Positions 7,896-15,400 of a stretch of DNA of 58,346 bases are shown one piece after another. The DNA is taken from the IMG/VR virus record IMGVR_UViG_3300044655_000081, positions 1 to 58,346 of that record; one strand, given 5' to 3'. A program made the translations under genes and the position numbers. Source of the DNA: a virus. Under the pieces are notes generated by a model. It was given only the letters and a program-made list of their open reading frames with translations, searched no databases and was not told where the DNA came from. Numbering within the stretch: the stretch's first letter is position 1; the number at the start of each line of letters is the position of its first letter.

Positions 7896-10423
7896 TTATT
7901 AGATTTCAAACGTTTCAGTTCATCAATCTGTTCTTGTTGATCTTTGATTGCTTCAATTAGTAGAGCAACAATTCGATCATACTTAACTGCTTTGGTACCA
8001 TCTTGTTTGGTTGCAACTACTTCTGGTAACACCTTTTCAATGTCCTGTGCAATAACACCGACATCATGTTTACGAACAAAGTAACCATCCTCACCACCAT
8101 GAGCATCAATGAACTCTTGAGTCCAATCGAACTCAACACCACTGATCGACATGATCTTTTTAATAGCATTTTCAATACGTTTGATATTCTCTTTTAGAGA
8201 TTTGTCAGAAGAATAGTAAGCAGTAATGTTGTTGGTTGCTCTAATTTCACCAGTGACACCAGATGCAGCAGTACCAACACCAAGTGATGTAGTGTTTGCT
8301 GCGGCACTAAACATCGCAACACCGGCTGAAGTGATTTTTAGTGCTGGGTTAAGGCCGCCGTTAATACCAAAATTTAGACCATTTGAGGCATTGTCATTAT
8401 ATACATACCATTTTGCTGTACCTGATCTAGTAAACCACAGAGCGATATCTTGTGTTCCTGTAGATTCTAAGACCGCTAGGGGATTTGTGGTTGCATGTGC
8501 TACATGTAATGGTGCGGTTGGTATTGGTTTGCCTATACCAACATTACCACCGTTATCTATACGAATACCACGATTAGATCCTGACCAAGGGGCAATTACC
8601 ATTCCACTCGGACTGACATCTGCACCATTTGTTACACCATAAATTATAGATACGTCATTGGCCTGGACCATTCCATTGTATGATCCTGGTGACGTATTAC
8701 TATTCAGATATAAAAACTTATTTCCGTCACCGGTTCCAATATCGGCGGTCGCCGATGCTGGCCCTGTTTTTAAAATCTGTAGTCTGAATATTGGTGATGC
8801 AGTACCAATACCAACGTTACCAGCAGGTACAAAGAAATTGCCGTTGAATGATGTGCCTGACACGTTTGATAATTTATTGCCGGCCAATACGTTAACGTTA
8901 GCAGATAATGTCTGGCTATTTGATACAAAAGATGCAGCCAAGGTATTGACGTTAGCAGACAAAGAGATATTATTAGCATTAGCAGCAGCAAATGTGGCGG
9001 CCAATACGTTAACGTTAGCAGACAAAGAGATATTATTAGCATTAGCAGCAGCAAATGTGGCGGCCAATACGTTAACGTTAGCAGACAAAGAGATATTATT
9101 AGCATTAGCAGCAGCAAATGTGGCAGCCAAGGTATTGACGTTTGCAGACAAAGAGATATTATTAGCATTAGCAGCAGCAAATGTGGCAGCCAAGGTATTG
9201 ACGTTTGCAGACAAAGATATAGCATTTGTATTTGCTGCTATATAAGCAACGTTAAGGGCACCATATGCGGTTACGGGAGCAGCATATGTATAGATAGCAC
9301 CATCATCAATGATTCTGTTCCATACAATACTTGTTGTGTTTAGGGTATCAGTGATCTTGATATTGGTGTCGTATAGTTTACCACCATTAGTTGTACCAGC
9401 ATCAACAGCAACCATTGCGGAAGCAATATCACCAATAACATCAGCGTCAGCGGATCTTGCCCATGCTGTTGCTGAAACTACATAAAGACCATTCTGGTTT
9501 GCTAATGTTTGATCTTTTACTAGAACTCTATTGCCTGCTGAGACAGCAACACCGTCAATCGTTTGTGTTCCATATAATGCAATATTAGCGGTTGTTGCCG
9601 CAGTTACGGATCTCTTAACGAACGCACTTGGCAAGTTTTCTAGAGTTAGATTTGTAATTAATCCTGCTATCAAGTTTACGTTAGCAGACAAAGAAATGTT
9701 ATTGGCATTAGCAGCAGCAAAGGTGGCGGCCAAGGTATTGACGTTAGCAGATAATGTCTGGCTATTAGATACAAAAGATGCAGCCAAGGTATTGACGTTA
9801 GCAGATAATGTCTGGCTATTAGATACAAAAGATGCAGCCAAGGTATTGACGTTAGCAGACAAAGAAATGTTATTGGCATTAGCAGCAGCAAATGTGGCAG
9901 CCAATACGTTAACGTTAGCAGACAAAGAGATATTATTAGCATTAGCAGCAGCAAATGTGGCAGCCAATACGTTAACGTTAGCAGATAGTGTGACCGCATT
10001 TGCATTACTAGCGACGATTGCAGCAATAACGTTTGTACCACCAACAGTAAGATTGGGTAGAGAGATATTAGCACCACCAGCGACATCTAACTTATAATTA
10101 CTTGAGTTACCTGCTGCGGTACCAATGCCAACGTTACCATAATACTGGCCGAGTGTAATCCGTTGTGAAGCAACATTGACCTCGATTAGCGGTAGTCCAG
10201 ATACATCGTTAACTGAAAAGATAGTGTTTGATAGATCATTTGTGATTGAGAACAACTGACCAGCAGTACCTTCAAATGACAGTGTACCATTTGCTGTTGG
10301 ATATACAACTAATTCGATGTCAGTGTTATTCGTTGAATCTCCACCAGAAAACACGATTGTTGGATCACCGGTTGTTGATCCTGTGTTTGGTGTGATAACT
10401 ATGTTCTTATAAGTATTAGCCAT
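7892..10423 (-). CDS. Tail fibre protein with tandem coiled-coil repeats and C-terminal S74 chaperone
   Basis: The 843-residue fibre opens with TYKNIVITPNTGSTTGDPTI. It carries two blocks of 21- and 18-residue repeats (consensus LSANVNxLAATFAAANANNI and LSANVNTLAASFVSNSQ), whose spaced Leu/Val/Leu/Phe fit a trimeric coiled coil. Between the blocks lies a 150-residue module shared with the 1907-residue fibre. The C-terminus is a peptidase S74 intramolecular chaperone: YYSSDKSLKENIKRIENA, SISGVEFDWTQEF, KHDVGVIAQDIEKVLPEVV, KAVKYDRIVALLIEAIK. In this family the Ser before Asp is the self-cleavage site and the chaperone is released after trimer folding. A perfect TATAAATA lies just upstream. Confidence 0.9.
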   Translation of the reverse strand: MANTYKNIVITPNTGSTTGDPTIVFSGGDSTNNTDIELVVYPTANGTLSFEGTAGQLFSITNDLSNTIFSVNDVSGLPLIEVNVASQRITLGQYYGNVGIGTAAGNSSNYKLDVAGGANISLPNLTVGGTNVIAAIVASNANAVTLSANVNVLAATFAAANANNISLSANVNVLAATFAAANANNISLSANVNTLAASFVSNSQTLSANVNTLAASFVSNSQTLSANVNTLAATFAAANANNISLSANVNLIAGLITNLTLENLPSAFVKRSVTAATTANIALYGTQTIDGVAVSAGNRVLVKDQTLANQNGLYVVSATAWARSADADVIGDIASAMVAVDAGTTNGGKLYDTNIKITDTLNTTSIVWNRIIDDGAIYTYAAPVTAYGALNVAYIAANTNAISLSANVNTLAATFAAANANNISLSANVNTLAATFAAANANNISLSANVNVLAATFAAANANNISLSANVNVLAATFAAANANNISLSANVNTLAASFVSNSQTLSANVNVLAGNKLSNVSGTSFNGNFFVPAGNVGIGTASPIFRLQILKTGPASATADIGTGDGNKFLYLNSNTSPGSYNGMVQANDVSIIYGVTNGADVSPSGMVIAPWSGSNRGIRIDNGGNVGIGKPIPTAPLHVAHATTNPLAVLESTGTQDIALWFTRSGTAKWYVYNDNASNGLNFGINGGLNPALKITSAGVAMFSAAANTTSLGVGTAASGVTGEIRATNNITAYYSSDKSLKENIKRIENAIKKIMSISGVEFDWTQEFIDAHGGEDGYFVRKHDVGVIAQDIEKVLPEVVATKQDGTKAVKYDRIVALLIEAIKDQQEQIDELKRLKSNN
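8938..9226 (-). repeat. Tandem 63-nt repeats, fibre block 1
   Basis: Units start at 8938, 9001, 9064, 9127 and 9190 (CCAATACG or CCAAGGTA), an exact 63-nt period. Neighbouring copies differ at few positions. A 54-nt variant precedes at 8884. Each unit encodes a 21-residue fibre repeat, three heptads long. Confidence 0.95.
9222..9672 (-). repeat. Fibre module copy A (paired with 15197-15647)
   Basis: This 451-nt segment and 15197-15647 align without gaps at a constant offset of 5975 nt. They encode almost the same protein (VKRSVTAATTANIALYGTQ, then AGNRVLVKDQTLANQNGLYV and VIGDIASAxVAVDAGTTNGG). It is a duplicated fibre module between two neighbouring genes. Confidence 0.9.
9730..10020 (-). 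repeat. Tandem 54/63-nt repeats, fibre block 2
   Basis: Units begin at 9730, 9784, 9838, 9901 and 9964, with spacings of 54, 54, 63 and 63 nt. They encode 18-residue (LSANVNTLAASFVSNSQT) and 21-residue variants of the coiled-coil repeat, so lengths differ in whole codons. Confidence 0.92.
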
Positions 10424-10445
10424 TTGATCCTATCTCTGTTCTGAC

Positions 10446-10453
10446 TATTTATA
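10446..10453 (-). promoter_or_regulatory. Consensus late promoter TATAAATA upstream of the S74 fibre
   Basis: The minus strand has a perfect TATAAATA, 23 nt before the ATG at 10423. It overlaps the stop of the LamG-type gene behind it. This is the best late-promoter match among the fibre genes. Confidence 0.75.
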
Positions 10454-11807
10454 TATTGTATCTGCCACGAAGTGCAATAAAATTTTGTTCGATCTCAGAT
10501 GCTGACAATGTGCGATTGTATATCTTAACATTAGATACACTACCTTTAAACGGATACCAAGGCGCTGTACCATTGTTACCACTATTGCCATCACCGATCA
10601 TGAACTTGTATGGGTAGTCTGTGACTGAACCTGCATAAGATACTGATCCAGTTTCATTACCATTTATATATATTTTCATGGTGGTATTGACACCATCATA
10701 TGACGTTGTAAATGCTGTATGATACCAGGTGTTAGTTGTCAATCCACCGGATGATAATGTTTTTTGTGTACCACCAATAGCGATTGAGAAAAATAAAGAA
10801 TTGCCATTATAGAAACTGAAATATGGTAGAAATCTTCCCATGAACATATTAAAGGTGTTCAGGTTCTGAGAGCAATTTACCCATGCTTCCCATGTAGCAT
10901 TGTTGCCAAATGACACTGTATTGGTAGTAACAACACAACTATTAGCACCAAGATTTCCGTCAAATGTCATATAACCAGCGGAATTGTGTGGATCAACACT
11001 GTTCAATACAGATCCATGATTAGATCCTATCATATCATACCATTCTGAACCAACTCCTGCAATTAGATCAGCAATAGTTGGTTGAGAACCATCACACAAA
11101 TCAATTCTTGGTTGATAGAACTGCTGATTGGTTGTAGTAATAGTAGAGTAGAATAGATATGCTCTATGAATTGTTTTTGTATTTGTTGGCTTCCACACCC
11201 AGTCACCTTGGTTAGGCGAACCTTGGAACTTAGTTCCTGATGTGTTCCATAAGCCACTGTCTGTGTGAACGCTTCCTGTTCCACTATTGGCAGGAAAAAC
11301 ATGGCCGACAACTAGCATCCATTCGTTGTTTGCAATACTCGCTGGCCAACCGCCCGCTGAAAAATAGGGGTTAGTGCTTACTGATGCTGTGTTTGCTCTT
11401 AATAGAACACCGTCATTACCAAGCCCAGCATTGATTCCATATAGGCCCATATAGTAACTACCATCACCAATATTCTTTCTGCGTAGCCATACTGAAAATC
11501 TGTATAGTTGAGAAGAATCAATTGACACGTAAGGACTGCTGAATCCACCATCAGCGTCACTCGTAGCGTCATTAGATGGAGAATCCCAGACAAGCGTAGT
11601 AACACCAAAAGGACCTGTGTCTAGTATTCTTTGATTTTCTGATACAGAACCATTGTATGAGAATGTAGTGGTGCCACCTGTCCCTAACGTCCAGTCGCTA
11701 AGATCAAGAAGGTTCTTATATCCTCTTGCTGATCTATTAGTATTAGCAGCGTCCCAGTAACTTACTAGTCCATTAGTGACTATAGATGGTGAATGTCCTA
11801 GTGCCAT
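10449..11807 (-). CDS. LamG/concanavalin-like tail fibre-associated protein
   Basis: The 452-residue protein opens with VTNGLVSYWDAANTNRSARG, the NGLVxxxDaaN signature of phage LamG-like fibre proteins. It ends with a concanavalin-type beta-sandwich: TNTWYHTAFTTSYDGVNTTM, KIYINGNETGSVSYAGSVTD, MIGDGNSG and FKGSVSNVKIYNRTLSASEI. A middle part (SQLYRFSVWLRRKNIGDGSY) looks like a second carbohydrate-binding-type beta domain. Such domains usually bind surface sugars, so it may be a receptor-binding or decoration protein. It shares one nt with the next LamG gene and is likely co-translated. Confidence 0.8.
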   Translation of the reverse strand: MALGHSPSIVTNGLVSYWDAANTNRSARGYKNLLDLSDWTLGTGGTTTFSYNGSVSENQRILDTGPFGVTTLVWDSPSNDATSDADGGFSSPYVSIDSSQLYRFSVWLRRKNIGDGSYYMGLYGINAGLGNDGVLLRANTASVSTNPYFSAGGWPASIANNEWMLVVGHVFPANSGTGSVHTDSGLWNTSGTKFQGSPNQGDWVWKPTNTKTIHRAYLFYSTITTTNQQFYQPRIDLCDGSQPTIADLIAGVGSEWYDMIGSNHGSVLNSVDPHNSAGYMTFDGNLGANSCVVTTNTVSFGNNATWEAWVNCSQNLNTFNMFMGRFLPYFSFYNGNSLFFSIAIGGTQKTLSSGGLTTNTWYHTAFTTSYDGVNTTMKIYINGNETGSVSYAGSVTDYPYKFMIGDGNSGNNGTAPWYPFKGSVSNVKIYNRTLSASEIEQNFIALRGRYNI

Positions 11808-12475
11808 TATAAACCATATCTCCCCTTGTATGCATTGTAATATGCGGAGATTTGTGATGGTGTTAGTTCAACATTCCATAAACCAATTTTTGATAAGGTG
11901 CATGGAGCATAATAGCCTGAATAATTTGCTATCGTAGCACCCGATGGATTGTTCAATGTGCCTGTATATGTAGAGGTAGAGGCATCCCATAAAGTTCCAT
12001 TAACATATAGTTTAAGAGTCGATCCAGATGACCAGGATACGACAAAGTGATACCAGTTACCATAAGTTGCAGTGAACGCTGTTTCGGTTGCGATATTTCC
12101 TATTGTTACCAAACTCGCTTGACCAAATACAGAATTATCAAAAAATTTAGTGCCTGTGATGATATAATCAAGAGAGAATAGAGTTGTTGTTGCACCTGCA
12201 TTACTACCAGTGATTTTGGCAAAGGTGCTCGTAGTAAAAGCAGTCATACCGGTGGTGCCTGCTATACTGGCTATGTCACCATATTGATTAGTTCCGTTAA
12301 AAGTCAATGCACCACTACTGTATGTTGGTGCATTAGACAGTGTAGCGTTGTTACCATTACCAGATAAATCATACCAGGTTGATCCACTACCGGGATAACT
12401 GGTAGTTGTATAGGCGTCTAGGTCTACAAGTAACCCCTGTGCTAGTATTTTAGATGGTCCATAGGTTACTGCCAT
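11807..12475 (-). CDS. LamG-like short tail fibre-associated protein
   Basis: This 222-residue protein is essentially one LamG domain. It has GLLVDLDAYTTTSYPGSGST, WYDLSGNGNNATLSNAPTYS and GALTFNGTNQYGDI, then YGNWYHFVVSWSSGSTLKLY, VNGTLWDAST and a closing CTLSKIGLWNVELTPSQISA. The order GLxxxxDa - W.DLsGngn - LtFnGtnqY - W.h.v.t.s....lYvNG - i..YN..Ls..ei is typical. It is probably a sugar-binding fibre component or tip. The junctions to both neighbours overlap by one nt, so it is tightly coupled to the 1907-residue fibre. Confidence 0.82.
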   Translation of the reverse strand: MAVTYGPSKILAQGLLVDLDAYTTTSYPGSGSTWYDLSGNGNNATLSNAPTYSSGALTFNGTNQYGDIASIAGTTGMTAFTTSTFAKITGSNAGATTTLFSLDYIITGTKFFDNSVFGQASLVTIGNIATETAFTATYGNWYHFVVSWSSGSTLKLYVNGTLWDASTSTYTGTLNNPSGATIANYSGYYAPCTLSKIGLWNVELTPSQISAYYNAYKGRYGL

Positions 12476-15400
12476 TATTCCTCATACTCCACAACTAGTT
12501 TATCAACGTCCTTACGTTCTGCATATACATGATAGAAGCAATAAGGCTGTGTATGGTTTTCCGTATCAATATGAATCTTCAAGCCATCAATATCAGAAAC
12601 ATATAGATTCTGACTATGACCGATAGCAGTTAGATTGACTGTGATGGTATCTAGATCAACTAGACCTTCCCAGTAATCTGGCAGATTAATAACTTTCTCA
12701 CCATCTAGTTTACCACGAACATAGACACCGTTTTCTGGACCTTCTAGCGATCCATAACGTAGTTTCATACCAGGCTTAGTTGGGTGCTTAATTTCGAACG
12801 ACTTAGTTACAGCATATAGACCACCGGTAATTCTAAAGTTACCAGTTGCAGATGAAAGTTCCGCTACAATGGTTGGTGTGGTGGATGTGCCACCACCTGC
12901 TTCCCATGTCCAACCATAACCAGCAGTATTTTCAACAAATGATCTTCTAGCCCAAGATGTGACATACGTACCTGTTGGAGCGGTGACCGTTGCTGTCCAA
13001 CCTTGTCCAGCACCAGCGGGTGCCATGTAGTCTTGCCATGCTGTATATGTTGGAGAATACCAGTTAATACCAGTTGATGCAGAAGCAATACGACGCATCT
13101 GATGTATGTTACTCACCACATTTGGTGTGTAGATAGGACCATTGACTTCTAGTTTATATCCGGGTGTTGCGGTACCGATACCAACGTTACCATCAGCACC
13201 AAGTGTCATCTTTGTGCTATTGCCAGTGATGAATGATACTGTATTAGATGAATAAGATCCAAAATAGACTGTGTTAGCAGATGTGGATGGTGTAAATACA
13301 GCACTCATAGCACCTTCGAACAGTGCTAGTCCTGGAAGACCAGATGATGAAGATGTTGTTGTTACACCAATACCTGCTGCTCCTGATGTGACACCTAGGC
13401 GATAAGTAGCACTTGCACCCTGGCCAATACCAACGTTACCATTGTTACCGATAGACATTCTGACTGTATTATTGGTACCAAAAACCATAGGTTCTGATTG
13501 CGTTTGCCAAACATACATTTGACCAGATATTGGACTACCATAACCAACATATCCCATCTCAGAACCAGAACTGTTCAAGAATTGTAGATATGCACTTGTG
13601 TTAGAGTATGCAGATTGAATACCAACTACGGCAGCCGTTGCAGGAGCAGCATTGACATGTAGTCTAGATGTTGGACTAGTGATACCAATTCCAACGTTAC
13701 CGGTTTCAGTAATTCTCATTACTTCTTGTGGTGTAAACTGCGTATTTGCTGCAATTGTCTGTGAACCATTAGCAAAGAACTGAATACCACCAGTTGACAT
13801 GTTCATTCTAATAGCAGAGCGATATATCGAAGAACTACCATATGAAGAATCATATGCATCTGTAAAGGTATTACCCTTCATACCGGTACCTAGAACAAGA
13901 CCGGATGAACTATATGGGGTCCAGATAGAAGCATAATGTCCTCCACCACCACCCCAAACAATACCACGACCAGCAGTTCCTGATCCTAAATCGATGACAC
14001 CAACAGGTGCTGCTGTACCAACACCAAGATTTCCATCGGTGTTAAGAGTCAATGCATTGTTGAGTGTAGCAACTGCACCGGCCGTTCCTGATGGTGCCAA
14101 GTACCATCTATGAGCGCCCGAGTTCATCATATAAGCAGAGGCAACAGCAGATGCTTTGTAATTAAATACACCAGCAGATGATTCGTATAAATTGAATCCT
14201 AAGAATCCAACACCATTAGATGTTGTTGAAATTGATGTATAAGCACCAATATCGATTGCTCTTGCTGTTGATACCCATGGGCTTGGTATTACACTAAGTC
14301 CTAAGAAACCGTCATTATCCAGTCTTAGTCTTTCGGTCAGTGTTGAACTGTTTCTGAAAATTAAGTTACCAGCAGTTCCACCTCTATTGAGGTCCACATA
14401 GTAATCACTACCACTTTGGGCTAATACTGTGTAGTTTGATGGGTTTCTGAATACTAGACCGGCATTTGAAGCATCATAAACTTGCATCCTAAATGATGGC
14501 ATTGTATTGTTAGTACCAACACTTAGATTGCCAGCGGGAACAAATATATCACCATTATATGAAGTGCCAGATGTGTTGGCTAGTTTACCAGCGGTACATG
14601 CTGCTAATACTGCTATGTTAGCACCCTGAGTAGCATTGTTACTCACTACAGCAGCAGCCAATACGTTAACATTGGTTGATAATGAAACTGTATTTGATGT
14701 TAGAGTTGCAATATCAGTATTAGATGCAATGTATGTCGTAATAGCGGCATTAGCATTACTGGTAAATGCCCAAGCATCGGCTGCTTCTACCCATATTAGA
14801 GCAGCATTAGCAGCAGCACTACCACGATTGACTTCTATGCCAGCATTTTCAGTTGGTGTTATATTGCCTGGTAGATCAGCATTAAGAACTACTAGGTTAT
14901 CACCAATCAATAGTGTCTGTGTATTGACATATGATTGGGATCCACTAACAGTCAAACTACCAGTAATAGCAACGTCACCAGAAATGGTACCGCCAGATTT
15001 ATTATATGCTGCACCAGCCAAAGTGTTAACATTTGCTGCTAAAGTATTAACATTGGTTGATAGTGATACGGAGTTAGCGTTAGCCAAAACAAATGTAGCA
15101 GCCAAGGTATTAACGTTAGCAGACAAAGAAATGTTGTTAGCATTAGCAGCAACAAAGGTGGCTGCCAAAGTGTTGACGTTTGCTGACAGTGTTTGAGCAT
15201 TAGTATTAGCAGCCAAGTAAGCAACGTTTAATGCACCATAGGCAGTAATAGGAGCAGCATACGTATAGATAGCACCGTCATCGATAATTCTATACCAGGT
15301 AATGCTTGTTGTGTTTAAGGTGTCAGTTATCTTGATATCATTGTCATAGAGTTTGCCACCATTAGTTGTACCAGCGTCAACAGCAACCAACGCTGAAGCA

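Noticed and set aside
8938-10020. CRISPR-like repeat array
   Set aside because: Repeats are contiguous, of 54 or 63 nt, without unique spacers, and are codon-phased inside a fibre gene.
8658-10097. Long open frames on the plus strand opposite the fibre repeats
   Set aside because: They mirror the codon-phased repeats of the minus-strand fibre, have no ribosome-binding sites and no protein family pattern.
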